Shown: positions 21,447 through 31,736 of the stretch, one piece after another
Numbering within the stretch: position 1 is the first letter of the stretch
Layout: every line of letters begins with the position of its first letter
Assembly: GCA_013115145.1 (NCBI GenBank)
Contig: JAAPAO010000046.1
Span: forward strand, 1 to 64,000
DNA from: Perkinsus chesapeaki
Taxonomy: Eukaryota > Perkinsozoa > Perkinsida > Perkinsidae
Length of the DNA: 64,000 nt
Reading direction: 5' to 3'
The notes under the pieces: model-generated
Databases searched by the model: none
Seen by the model: the letters and a program-made list of their open reading frames with translations, nothing else
What the model was told of the DNA's origin: nothing
Translations under genes and position numbers: made by a program

Positions 21447-24400
21447 ATGACTAAGCGACCAGCATTAGCTGCCCTTCCAAGAGGTATCATGGAGAACCTC
21501 AGGGTTCTAGAGTTATCAACCTACATAGCTGGGCCTGGGGCAGGGCTTATCTTGGCGGAACTGGGGGCTACTGTTATCAAGGTAACGAGGGGCAGATAGT
21601 GAGGATTCGGCGGAAAGTATTGCCGGAATCTCTATAAACATTTCGCTTTTCGAAGTGGAGTGAGGCATCGGGTAGTTGATACTAGGGGCACATTTGGACT
21701 CGTGGAAATGTGCTCCCCCGAAAAGCGTTCCTCCTCTGAAGATGCATTATTAAATTTCATAGGGAATACGCTACTAGTAAAAGCAAAAACCCGAAATACG
21801 TTTTTACGGGGGAGCATCTGATGACCCCTCTGTTGAGCTCAAGCAACTTGCCTCATTCCTCTGGCAATGGTGATAATGGTCCCGAGGGAAGGTCTTCGCT
21901 AAGAGTAGGATGCGCAGTGTATTTCATAAATATCTATAACGTAGACAGTAGCCAGCTCTATGATGGTTAATTTGGGCTTTAGAGGGTCGCAGTGAAATTT
22001 ATTGAGGGAATAATAATAGCGAGCGTCCGCTAGAGTGGACTACACCTTTGTGGTGCGATAGGCATTTAGAGTTCCTCCTAGCTTTGTAGAAGTCCTTGCT
22101 TAATTTCACTATAGGTTGAGACACCAGCCCCGGAGCCTGGAGGAGTTGGCGGCGACCCTATGAGACAGCTCCTGCTACCCTTCGAGGCTCCAAGGCCCCA
22201 TGGCAGCATTTTCGAGATGTTCAACAGAGGCAAGGAAAGCATCTGCCTCAACTTGAAAAAGGAAAAGGTAACTGGATTCCTCGGGGCTCGACCTGTCTGA
22301 TGTGTTGGTCAGGACATGCACCTGTTTTGGGAGCTCCTAGAGGAGGCCGATGTGTTCATAACAAATGTTCGTATAGATTCATTATGCAGTCTTGGTTTGG
22401 ACCATCGATCGGTGTGTCGTAAATTGCCTAAGTTGATATATGTATTGATGACTGCGTGGGGCACTAAAGGGCAGGGGTATCAGAAGCCGGGTAGGGATCA
22501 GAATCGTGGACTGCAACCCTGTTAGGACTTTTGCGTCGTCGTAGTTTCGGCGGGCTCTGTTTTGGTAGCGAATAGGTTCGTTACATCCCATTAAACTGTA
22601 ACACTTGTCATGTTTCTGAACCCGTTCTTAGTGGCTCGTTGAGAACTGGATAATGGCCCACAATTCAGCCATCAATTGTCGGGTTCAACTAGGCCTGGGG
22701 TGTGGGACTTCTTCCCGGTACTACGGACGGGAGTTCCCCATGTTGTAGGTTATGACATCGGTGCCTTCTGGGCGGCCAGTGGCGCCACATGGCTCCTCCA
22801 CGAGGAGGGTTCCTACTCTATATTCCCCCTCGGCCTCGGTGACTCGACTACTGCTTGTGCAGCGGTCTCCGGTACCACTATAGCCCTGTACAGGAGGATG
22901 CACACTGGCAAAGGACAGCTGGTCAGAGGCCTTTGCTACTACCTCGTCGGAACAGGTATCTTTTAGGTCGATTGCTCCCTGCTGCACGTTGGTGCGTGGG
23001 CGATGGCCTACGAATATGTAGAAGGAAAGCCAGGCCGAAGTGGGCGCCGAGAGGAGCAGTACATCCGCCTACCTGATGGGGAGTGGCTGGCATTGCTGGA
23101 TGCCAGGGATGTGTCTAGGGCTAAGGAAGCTGTTAAGGGATGTCAGAAGCAAGAGGACGGTGTGAAGGCATTGGACCAAAAGGGTATACCAAGCCTCCCG
23201 ATAATGACGGGAACTATTAAGTGAGTAGAGAGATGGAGTAGTTTAATAGAGGCGGCGGCCTAGTAGCACCAAGTACATGTCAAGACAGGGCCATGGTATT
23301 ACTATGCTGGCTTGAGAAGATTCTATCATCCATCACATGTATGCGAACATGTCCGTATAGTCGAGCACTGATTCAACTACTGGGAGGTCTCAGCTTGGAA
23401 TATCGTCCATAGGTCAAGATCATATATAAATTAGTTTATATTATTAATTCCATTGTTCAGTAGATATATTAACTCATACGATGGCTCTGCCTATAGGTAC
23501 TTCGAGGACCTACCAAATGATCCTGTTATCGGGCCATGCTTGGTTAAATTCCCTGCCTTCGGCAAGACCAGCATTCTTGCTGCGATACCCTTCCATCTCA
23601 CTGGCATGAAGCCGCCTCGCTGCGGAGCTCCAGTCCTCAACGCTGACGAGGCCGCTGTCCGTGACAGGGGTTTTAAGGATGCCGGCCCGCGAAGATTCAT
23701 GCCACGTGACGTCACTCCTGCCCCAACAAGAGCCTTGGACGGTGTGGTGGTCGTCGAGCTATCTGCGGGTAGCGGCCTGGCCATCCGCGCCGCCGGGGCT
23801 ATACTGGCCGACTATGGTGCCACTGTGGTGACTTGTAACGTATTGGCTGGTAGCCAGTTTGAGCGGGACAAGCAGGCGATGACCGTGGCTGAGATAGGGG
23901 AGCTATTCCGGCAAGGAAAGGTCACTGGTGTTTTGTGTGAGCAGAGCGATGCGTGGCTGACCGAAAATGGTCTTGATGTCTACCTGTCCGAGGATTCCAA
24001 GATGATAGTGCTCAAGTTCACATCGGGTAGGCTGGGTTATCCGTCACTGTAGAGAGCGATGAGAGATCTAGACTCCGTTTTGGAAGGTATGGGCAGCGAT
24101 AAAGATGGCATCCCACAGTACCATACCGATTTTGCCGGTTGGTGGGTCAGATCTGGTATGATAGGAATCGTCAAGGGACATGGAGGCCACGTCTTGCCTA
24201 GGATGCCCTGGCACTATGGAGATCTAATTATATCGGCACAGGTGAAACAGCGATGGCCGCCTCGGTGGTGTGAGGTATCCTCAGGTTTGTTCGGGGTTCC
24301 TGTGTGGGCTACTAAATCGTCGAATGAGCGATGAAGGCATTGGTGTTAGTATGAATTATATTAGGAGTGGTATGTGGAGCTCAGCGGCTACGGTAGGTTA

Positions 24401-25316
24401 CGCGGCGAAACGTAGCAATGTAGTCATCCCCTTATGGGTGAAGTCCTCCTCGCTTTAGTGTTATAAGATATCTCCCCTGTGGACCGCATCTCCTTCAGTT
24501 CCATAGCGTGAAATTAACAACATGTCAAATTGGGGTCGAACTCCCGTTCGACCTTTATGAGATTTCTCGTCCATCGGTATAATGGACTGTATCTTAAAGT
24601 TGGGGAATGATGCTCCGTCTCAGTTGGCGCCAGTAATAGCCGTGCCGACCCTCTGCACCCTCGTCTTGAAGAACTATGAGATCTGTCGTAGAACTTGGCC
24701 GCTCATCACCTGCAACAGTCATCGTACCAAAGACGGTGCCTGGATCCAGACCCTATGTACTGCCCTGCCCCTTATAGCTCCCTACCCTAATTCCAGGCGT
24801 TGAGACTGGCAGAGGCCTCAAGTGTTTCTGGAAGGCCATGGGCCCTCTGCATCGTGCCCGCCTCCTAAGCGCTGTGTCCCGCGGTGGAAAGGACTATCTG
24901 TAAGAGCACCTCAGCCCCCTCTAGGATAGGTTATTTGATCAGATGGGCCAAGCTCTCCCCGTTTGACCACTCCTCTGTGGTAGAGAGAGCGGCCCCGCTG
25001 CTCGGGTATATCTTTGATGTCCTCGAGTCCTTCATAGAGGGCCACACACTAGAGGAGATGGAGCACCTCGATGAGGTCTATGGCATTTGGTTCACAAGGT
25101 GACCAAGCTGATGGGGCTCGGTCATTTGGTCAGTTTAGGATCAACAAGCCCGAGGAGGCCTGTCGCGTGGAGCAGGCCCATGATACGGGTATATGGGGAA
25201 CTCTGGGCAACGGCCAAAAGTTTGTCACCTCACCCTTCAATCTGTCGGACTGTCCTCCTATTCGATCTGGCCAGCGTGTTCCAGCCGGTGTGTCAAACAC
25301 AGTGGCCAAGTTGTGA
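21447..25316 (+). CDS. CaiB/BaiF-type (class III) CoA-transferase with two modules
   Basis: Class III CoA-transferases and racemases act on acyl-CoA. Start ATG 21447-21449. Exon 1 ends [18 protein letters not shown], the conserved N-terminal CoA-binding segment, and continues after a 533-bp intron (21582-22114) with [17 protein letters not shown]. Then come [69 protein letters not shown] and [17 protein letters not shown], all typical. Around 23720-24050 a second module begins with [20 protein letters not shown] and [11 protein letters not shown], a second copy of the N-terminal fold. The C-terminal part has [20 protein letters not shown] and [13 protein letters not shown] and stops at about 25314. 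The YDIGAFWA element is shared with transferases such as mesaconyl-CoA type enzymes; the exact substrate is not readable. Exons between 24060 and 25100 are only partly resolved. Confidence 0.75.
21711..21816. repeat. Small inverted-repeat element in CoA-transferase intron (MITE-like)
   Basis: TGCTCCCCCG (21711-21720) and CGGGGGAGCA (21807-21816) are perfect inverted termini. Pairing continues inward imperfectly (AAAAGCGT against ACGTTTTTA). The interior is about 86 bp and AT-rich. It sits in a 533-bp intron of a gene whose other introns are much shorter. No clear target-site duplication is visible. Confidence 0.5.
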
Positions 25317-25662
25317 GCCAGACAGAGTAGGACAGGGGCCGCCTTTGCAGTGTTACGCAGCATTGATTAGGTAACCATACCTCAGCAGGCATCCAATCTC
25401 AGCAGCCGCCGCCGTGTCTGGCCGGCAGCAGTCAATTGAACAGTTAGAGCTCCCCGTTTGTCAGTCCATTACTGGATGAGGTACTTTTTTGTCATGCTAT
25501 TTATTTTATATAAACTAGTTGAAGAGTGTGCCTGTGTGGGACATTCAGTTTAAATCCTCAACTCTTGCGTTCTGCTTGAGGAAGGGACCCGAGTTCAATT
25601 CCTGGTAGGTCAGTATTTTACTTGTTTTAATTCACCGTCAACGGAGAACATCATTACTATTA
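25317..25662. other. Spacer without recognised gene
   Basis: No family-like frame is seen. It follows the CoA-transferase stop and precedes a small frame with a PIP-box-like motif. Confidence 0.4.
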
Positions 25663-25860
25663 ATGAGTGGCAAACGGTTAAGAGATGACAGAGCCCCGAA
25701 GAAGCAGTGCACGCTGGACAGGTTCCTAGTGCGGCCGAAACACCTTGTGGACGAGCCTTTGGTAATAAACGGACCGGCTGGGATAGGCTATACTGTATAT
25801 TCATATGCGCTCGAGCTCTTAGTACTCAGAAAATACTGTTGTGCTGGGTTTTATTGCTAG
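25663..25860 (+). CDS. Small ORF with PIP-box-like motif, possible first exon
   Basis: The 65-residue frame starts MSGKRLRDDRAPKKQCTLDRF. The segment QCTLDRFL fits the PCNA-interacting pattern Q-x-x-h-x-x-[FY]-[FLY], preceded by basic residues (RAPKK), as in many N-terminal PIP boxes. The rest is not recognisable. It may be the first exon of a gene disturbed by the HAD block duplication 290 bp downstream, or a chance frame. Confidence 0.3.
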   Translation: MSGKRLRDDRAPKKQCTLDRFLVRPKHLVDEPLVINGPAGIGYTVYSYALELLVLRKYCCAGFYC

Positions 25861-26148
25861 GCGTCCATTTAGGCAATTCTCAGGGTGATTCAGTTGAATG
25901 TAGTGAAGTTCATAAGCATTAGGTAATTCCAGGGCCATACTGGTAAGCGTAAGGCTTTTCGACAACGACGATTCCATTTCCGCTCGCGTTTTAACCTCAA
26001 CTTGTCAATCTCTATGCGTATCTGGGTAGCCCTAAAACCTAGAGGTCTTGGATCTCAAATCTTGCCCTGCATAGTGATATATGTGTGCTCGTGAACGGGC
26101 TTTATTATTATAGCCTGGAGGTAGCGTTTGTGCTGCTGTTAGCCTCGA

Positions 26149-27020
26149 ATGATATCAGTTGATATGGATGGTACGATAGCTGATATAAGTAAAAGGCTTG
26201 AATATGCTGAAAGAAAGGCAGGTAGTGATAAAGGACCGAGGTAATAGATAATAATAATATTAATTAATAATATTATAGATTTTATAATATATTATTAAAT
26301 GGTGGATTATATAAAATGGATGAGCCGATACCAATGGCTCGAGACTTCCTAATAAAGTGAGGGATACTTTATCATTAACTTTATTAATAATATATTATAT
26401 TAGATATTCGGCATCAGGTGGTGATATTGTATATTTATCTGGTCGTAGAGCAGGTACAGAAGGTCAATCAAATACATGGTTAAAAGAACATAACTTTCCT
26501 AATGGGAGGATAATACACCGAAGGACTGGTAAAATAACACAGGGATGCCTTATATGGTATTACGTACATCTGAGCAGTGAGGAAACCAGGGATAGAAAAT
26601 GTGGAGAAGGTCTTCGCCAGGATTCAGAGAGTCAGTGCATCCGAAATTTCGCCCAGCTCTGAAAAAGTTGACGTAATCCCCCATGACTTTGATTATTTTC
26701 ATCATCAGGTCAAAACTCGCATTACTTTAAACAGAATACTCTGCTAAGCCTGAAGAGATCTCATGACGTGGAGGCTCATATTGGCGATCGGCCGACAGAC
26801 GATGGTGGCGCAGCTGAGGGGGCAGGCGTCAGGTTTATTCAAGTGAGTTGTCCTCATTGTGTGCTGGGTATCGCTTGGGTAGGTTAGCGCCTCCCACTGG
26901 CCGACATTCGAGGAGATCTTCGGTGATCGTTTGCAAGCAGCAGCCAGCAGGTCTCCGTCGAAGACCAATGCTGGTTTAAATGAAGCAGAGGAAGGAGCGG
27001 TAGAGCCAGTGAAAGCATAG
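26149..27020 (+). CDS. HAD-superfamily phosphatase-like protein, copy 2 (intact motifs)
   Basis: The reading begins MISVDMDGTIAD with ATG 26149-26151, exactly at the left edge of the duplicated block, so the true 5' end may lie upstream. After two AT-rich introns it reads RFYNILLNGGLYKMDEPIPM and IVYLSGRRAGTEGQ. Beyond the block, SHYFKQNTLLSLKR supplies the motif III Lys, and HIGDRPTDDGGAAEGAGVRF is a canonical motif IV with GD and DD. The last exon follows a 45-nt intron (GTGAGT...TTAG), gives SHWPTFEEIFGDRLQAAASR, and ends at TAG 27018-27020. All four HAD motifs are present, unlike copy 1. Confidence 0.75.
26152..26562 (+). repeat. AT-rich duplicated block, copy 2 (pairs with 20522-20932)
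   Basis: 411 bp, about 98% identical to 20522-20932 and in the same orientation, 5.6 kb apart. Identity stops abruptly at both ends while the downstream exons of the two genes remain only distantly similar, which fits gene conversion or insertion of a conserved block rather than simple whole-gene duplication. Confidence 0.9.
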
Positions 27021-27103
27021 CACTCCACGCGGAGCAGTGGCCGACCTCAGCCTGTAGAATACACAACATTTCGTATCGTACAGGCGATGGCTTTCTGTTA
27101 ATT

Positions 27104-28171
27104 ATGAGCAACGGGAGTTTTGGCTTTCAATTTTCTATGGAACCAACATCAGCCGATTCGGGCCTGGAGAAGGCAGCTGAGCCCACGGGCCAGGGGAAGG
27201 CAGAGAGCGGTGTGTGGGAGTGGGTCACTCCTGAAGTTGTGACGAAGTTCTCCTGTGCCACGGAGGACTTCCTCTGCCCTGTGTCGGCCAACACGTACGG
27301 TATTGACTTTATCGGCTTCACAGTACGTGACTTGGACTCGGGGATAACACTTCTCGAAATCAAAAAGGTAAGCGGTCGCTTGCTGCCAGCGATCCTGTTT
27401 GCTTGAGAGGGAGGGAATCAAGCATAGTGGAGCTCGTATCTGGTTGACCATTCTCAAGTAGCGCCCACAAAGAAGGCATGTGAAACGCCAATATCTCCAC
27501 GTGCAGTTCGGTTGCACATCTACACAGTCTCTGGTTTTCAGGATATCCCCGAGTCTGGTGGCAGCTCGAGCTCCTCCTCTACTCCTGATGATGTCCCGCC
27601 CCAACGTAACATTCGTTACAACTTCGGTCCCGAGTTCCTGGAGCTAAGGACAGTCGGCACCAAGTAGGCTTACGACTGGCTCGTCGCGGTCTACTGCATC
27701 CTTGCCAGTCTGGAGTTCGTCGTCGGTGAGAAGCCAGTGCGTAACTTCCGAATGATCGAGCGTCACTACTTTAAAGACAAGATCCTCAAGTCGTATGATT
27801 TCACCATGCCTTTTTGCATCCCCAACAGTGTCAACACTTGGGAGGTACGCTATGGGCTCTTCTCGCGCTATGAGGGCGGTGGCCTTCGGGCGAGCGAAAT
27901 TGTCTTCACCGATGTTGGCCAGCAGAAGGCTTACGAAGTCCCGTCTCGTTCCGGGAGATTATCATAGGTTATCTACGAGCTCCCGGAGTTGACCGATGAG
28001 GAGAAGGACGAGTTGATCGACAATCCGTGGGAGACCAAGAGCGATAGTTTTTATTTCGTGGACGACGTGCTGATTATGCATAACAAAGTGATGCTGCAAG
28101 GGAGACTAATCTCAGCAGCTGCATGTACCTGTTGTTAGGCCGACTACAGCTACGCAGATATCATCGACTGA
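27104..28171 (+). CDS. UNC119: UNC119 lipid-binding chaperone
   Basis: UNC119 proteins bind myristoylated N-termini of ciliary and signalling proteins and release them to ARL2/ARL3. ATG 27104. Exon 1 contains [20 protein letters not shown] and [20 protein letters not shown]. Exon 2 gives [17 protein letters not shown]. Exon 3 gives [38 protein letters not shown]. Exon 4, after a 121-nt intron (27847-27967), gives [17 protein letters not shown] and [16 protein letters not shown]. The last exon reads [11 protein letters not shown] and stops at 28169-28171. All blocks match human UNC119 in order, including the beta-sandwich core. Its presence fits a flagellated life stage. Confidence 0.95.
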
Positions 28172-28583
28172 CTTGGGCACCTGCGGACGGAAAGGCTCGT
28201 CACAAGGATCATGTCCCATGATATATCTATATTCTCTCATGCGCCTTTAGGCAGTGTTGAGTTACCTGGCCTTTGGGATAACAGTAGACTAGGTTAGCTC
28301 CATACACTCATGTCGTATAGCTGCGAACACTGGTAGCTAAAGAGCTTTCTGGTATCTTGGAAAAGAGACAGAATTTTGTGTTACGACTGAAGCTTGGTGC
28401 CACCTGCTCTCTGCCTTTGCCTCCGCTAGTGCCGGAAGAAAAATTGTGGAGTTCACGAAGGCATCCTCCGCTGTTTCATTTGTTCTGTTTTGTGAAATTT
28501 GTGTGGCGCAGATCCCACTGTCTTTGCCAGCGTTGGTTAAGCCGACTTTGTAAAACTTCTTTCCTACTACCTGACCTTCGCTA
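28172..28583. other. Spacer between UNC119 and ENT transporter
   Basis: No gene recognised; presumably 3' and 5' untranslated sequence of the neighbouring plus-strand genes. Confidence 0.4.
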
Positions 28584-30509
28584 ATGAGTAGACCTAACGA
28601 GCCTGTGAACATCGCTGCTGGCGAGGCCGGCAGTAGCAACAACAGTGTCGTCGAGAAGAGCAAGTTTGTTACTGTTACCAATGGCGCCTATACTAGGATG
28701 GTCATCATTGGTATCGGATATCTCTTCCCCATATCAGGTAGGAAGGCACTACTTCTAGCTACCTCTCATCACTGTACTTTTGTTCAGCTATCTGGGCCGC
28801 CTTTGATTACTGGAAGACCCTATTCCCCGATAAGAACATCGAGTTTGTGGTCACTTGTCTCTACCAGTTTGGCTCCGTCATGACCGTGCTGGTGCTATCA
28901 TTTGGAAAGTCCATGGAGTTCCATCGCCGTATCCTCGGAGGTTTCAGCGGTCAGTTTTGCTGTCTGTTTGTCATCTTCCTGTTCCGTTGGCTCGGTCTGC
29001 CTGTCAATGTCGTCTACGGCATTTTGCTTGGCCTAGTGTAAGTCCCGCCACTGTCCCGCCGGTTAATCTCCGTTAGCTCTGTGTAGAGGAAAGGTGATTC
29101 TAGGTTCCTGATGTCTGTGGTGACGGGATTCTTGGACTCGGCGCTTCTAGCTCTCAACTCCCAATATTCGCCCAAGATGCAGGAGGCTCTCCAGATCGGC
29201 ATCGGTACGTCCTGTGCAGGTTCGCAATGTCGATTACTACTGGTTTCCTCGATTCCGCTTTATTTGCGCTTAACTCGCAGTATTCTCCCAAGATGCAAGA
29301 GGCCCTTCAGATTGGCATTGGTACGCCTTTGTTGTTGCCTGGTCCCTCGAGCAGCTGATGCTTGTGTCCCAGTCGTATGTACGGAGTATAATTCTGTTTC
29401 TCGTCAGGTTTCTCCACTTTTGTATCGGTCGTCTATAGGGATATCACCAAGCTCATTTCGACTTCTCAAGCCGACTCGACTTCCATATACTTTCTGGCAG
29501 CTCTTGCGACAGTAAGCCTAATTGCTGACATCGAGCTAAGGATATCCTTTGGTTAGGTTATTGTCTGCATCGCAAGCTATGTGTCCCTTATGAGAATGCC
29601 GATCTCAGCCCACATTCGGGAGCAAAAGAAGGACTCAACTCAGCCCCTATTGGGTAGGTCTGGTGGACTGAAGCTATCGGTGTCTCATCGTTTACTATTT
29701 AGAAAAGCAAGAAGACGAGCAGGTGAACATCTGGCATGTCCTCCGCAGAGTGTGGTTTAATGAACTTGTTATCTTCGTGCAGTTTGTCCTGACTACTGCT
29801 TGTTACCCTGCTGTAAGTCCGTCTCTGATTAAGCCTTCCATTCATGGCTCTCCTGCGTTAGATTCTAACTGCTATCCCGTGCTACACTCTTAAAGCATTG
29901 GCCCCGGCCCACTGGTACCAAACCATTCTGCTATCTGTCTTCACAGTCTTCGATGTTATTGCTCGATTCTGCGTGCGTCATCGTGGCCCCCTCTACTACG
30001 GCAACATTTGGATTACTGCTGTCATCCGTAAGCTATCTCATATATAGATGGTAGCATTTCCAATGCTCTCGCAGGTATGGCTATCTTCCCCCTGGTCGTG
30101 CTCTGCGCTACGGGAACCTTCCGCAATGACTGGTTCTCCATGTTCATCGTGGCATTGTTCGGATTCGGCAATGGCTTCTCCGGCAGTCTGTCGCTGATCA
30201 CCATCAATGAGATTCCCGGCCTCACTGGCCCCGAGCTGAAGGCCACCGGTCGATTCTCCGCTGTGGCGGTCAATTCAGGTGGGCTAGGTTGTTTCAGCTT
30301 ACTTTGTGTTCGATGTGTTTCTATTCAGGTCTCTGCATTGGAGGTTTTGTCGCTATGGGACTTGGTGTGTGGCTTGGATTAGCTTAAATAGGTTATTACT
30401 GATGCCTATCGTCGACTAACAGTTGGCGACGTTGTATGCAGCCGCCCTGTGGTTTGCGGGCCCTGATACATTTGTATTGTACTTTACTATGACGATAATT
30501 GTTCGATAA
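28584..30509 (+). CDS. Equilibrative nucleoside transporter (ENT/SLC29 family)
   Basis: ENT carriers move nucleosides or nucleobases across membranes and are essential for purine-auxotrophic parasites. ATG 28584 (MSRPNEPVNIAAGEAGSSNN). Hydrophobic segments recur through the protein: MVIIGIGYLFPISAIWAAFD, FSGQFCCLFVIFLFRWLGL, NVVYGILLGLV, FLAALATVIVCIASYVSLM, ELVIFVQFVLTTACYPAILT, GNIWITAVIRMAIFPLVVLC, MFIVALFGFGNGFSGSLSLI. TGFLDSALLALNSQYSPKM corresponds to the conserved ENT TM4-TM5 stretch. Two alternative versions of that exon are present (29104-29204 and 29220-29320). The last exon ends YFTMTIIVR, stop 30507-30509. The 29600-29740 loop (QEQVN..., charged) is the usual large cytosolic loop. 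Confidence 0.85.
29104..29204 (+). other. ENT alternative exon A (101 bp)
   Basis: Preceded by acceptor TTCTAG and followed by donor GTACGT. It encodes (V)FLMSVVTGFLDSALLALNS then QYSPKMQEALQIGI. It joins in frame with both the upstream exon (donor GTAAGT at 29038) and the downstream exon that starts GTTTCTCCACTTTTG. Confidence 0.85.
29220..29320 (+). other. ENT alternative exon B (101 bp)
   Basis: Same length and phase as exon A, with acceptor GTGCAG and donor GTACGC. It encodes (V)FAMSITTGFLDSALFALNS then QYSPKMQEALQIGI. Only 15 nt (29205-29219) separate it from exon A, too short to be removed as an intron. Confidence 0.85.
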
Positions 30510-30590
30510 TAGGATTTCTTTCCTGAAGTAGGAGTGTGTGTGCAACTAATAGGCTTTGCGTTTACAGTTCCCCAAACCATCACAACAGAC

Positions 30591-30606
30591 AACGCAACAG
30601 GGGACC
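30591..30606. promoter_or_regulatory. 16-base motif at convergent junction (also at 58311-58326)
   Basis: AACGCAACAGGGGACC occurs between the ENT stop and the SET-gene stop, and again, identical, in the other convergent intergenic region of the window. In both cases it lies shortly beyond the stop of the minus-strand gene (about 20 and 65 bp). A role in 3' end formation is conceivable; a chance repeat of this length is also possible. Confidence 0.3.
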
Positions 30607-30623
30607 GATAGAAATGAACTGCT

Positions 30624-31651
30624 TTATGATAGAATCTGATCTCTCCATCGCTTCCTCAACTTAAGCTCGGTGTCGATAACTTGCTTGGCGCACTCCTCTC
30701 TATAACTCTTTGGATGCTCGATCGGCCGCATCCGCTTGATGGCGTCATCATTCGCTTTCATGCACACCTCGACGATTTTATCCTCTGGCACATCTTTGAG
30801 AGAAAGATAGTCCTTCAAATCATCGGGTATAGCAGAGGGACCGTCCACGTCAATAGCGAAGGCCGCTTCGTACACCTCGATAGTGATGTAGTGGTCATGA
30901 GGGTTGTTGGGTTCGACGAAGCCATGTGTAAGGAGGAGCATCTCGTTCGTGTACATACCGTAGTTGTTAAAGATCTCCTCGCCAGCCTTCACTGGCCTTT
31001 CGGCCAGCATTTGAAACCCATCGTCCACTTGGCGAACTCTAGTATGCCATTTGGTCGATGAATGGTTGAATTGGTCGGCAAATGGGACCACACAGAGCCC
31101 GCAAACATCAGATTCGAAGGCTCGGGACATCATAACCTCTACTGCCCACCGCACCGCGGAAGCAGGTGAGGTTGGGCAGAGTTCCTTAACGCTGTCGACC
31201 ACCTCTAGCGAAAGCTGGTGCATCTCCCAGACGGTAGTTCCCTTGAGGAGGGCGAGCTCCTCGGTTGTCCACTCTAGGGGATGGTCGAACTCTGCCGGCA
31301 AGCTCTCCAAGTAGTCATGGAAGTCGGACTCTGGGTCAGCCTTGAAGTTCACGAGAGATGCCGCAAGCATCACTTGTGGTTCGTATAGGCCATGGACCCC
31401 AGATGGCGTGACGCAGGCAGAATGCGGAACGAAGAGGAGACGATCGCCTTGCGGAATGTCAGCAGTCGCTGTGCAGCCAATAATACCGTTTGTGGCGTGG
31501 AACCACGATACGGCAGGGTGCAGTTGTATGCCTAACATAATACGGCTGGGATGAGCGGGAAGGTGCGGCTCCTACCGTGCTGGCTTGCCCACTTCTCCGC
31601 CAGCGGCCCGCGAGTGGATCGCCGCTCTTCATCATCTGGGGAGAGCTCCAT
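30624..31651 (-). CDS. SET-domain lysine methyltransferase (SETD3/SETD6/RuBisCO-LSMT class)
   Basis: Class of split-SET enzymes that methylate lysine (or histidine) in non-histone proteins. Exon 1 (31576-31651) starts MELSPDDEERRSTRGPLAEK and joins through a 44-nt intron to HGIQLHPAVSWFHATNG. The long exon contains ATADIPQGDRLLFVPHSAC, MMSRAFESDVCGLCVVPFAD, the SET motif DQFNHSS (variant of the N-H-S cofactor motif), GEEIFNNYGMYTNEMLLLTHGF (shown from GEEI, the catalytic Tyr in NNYG), and a C-terminal helical substrate-binding part ending KLRKRWRDQILS. Length of about 320 residues is short for the class. The target is unknown. Confidence 0.85.
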
Positions 31652-31736
31652 TGTTCAATCTGCCCGATTCACCTCAACAACTCAGAGAACGCAATACCGC
31701 AAGGTAACTGGAAGGTCAACGTGCATCGCACAAATG

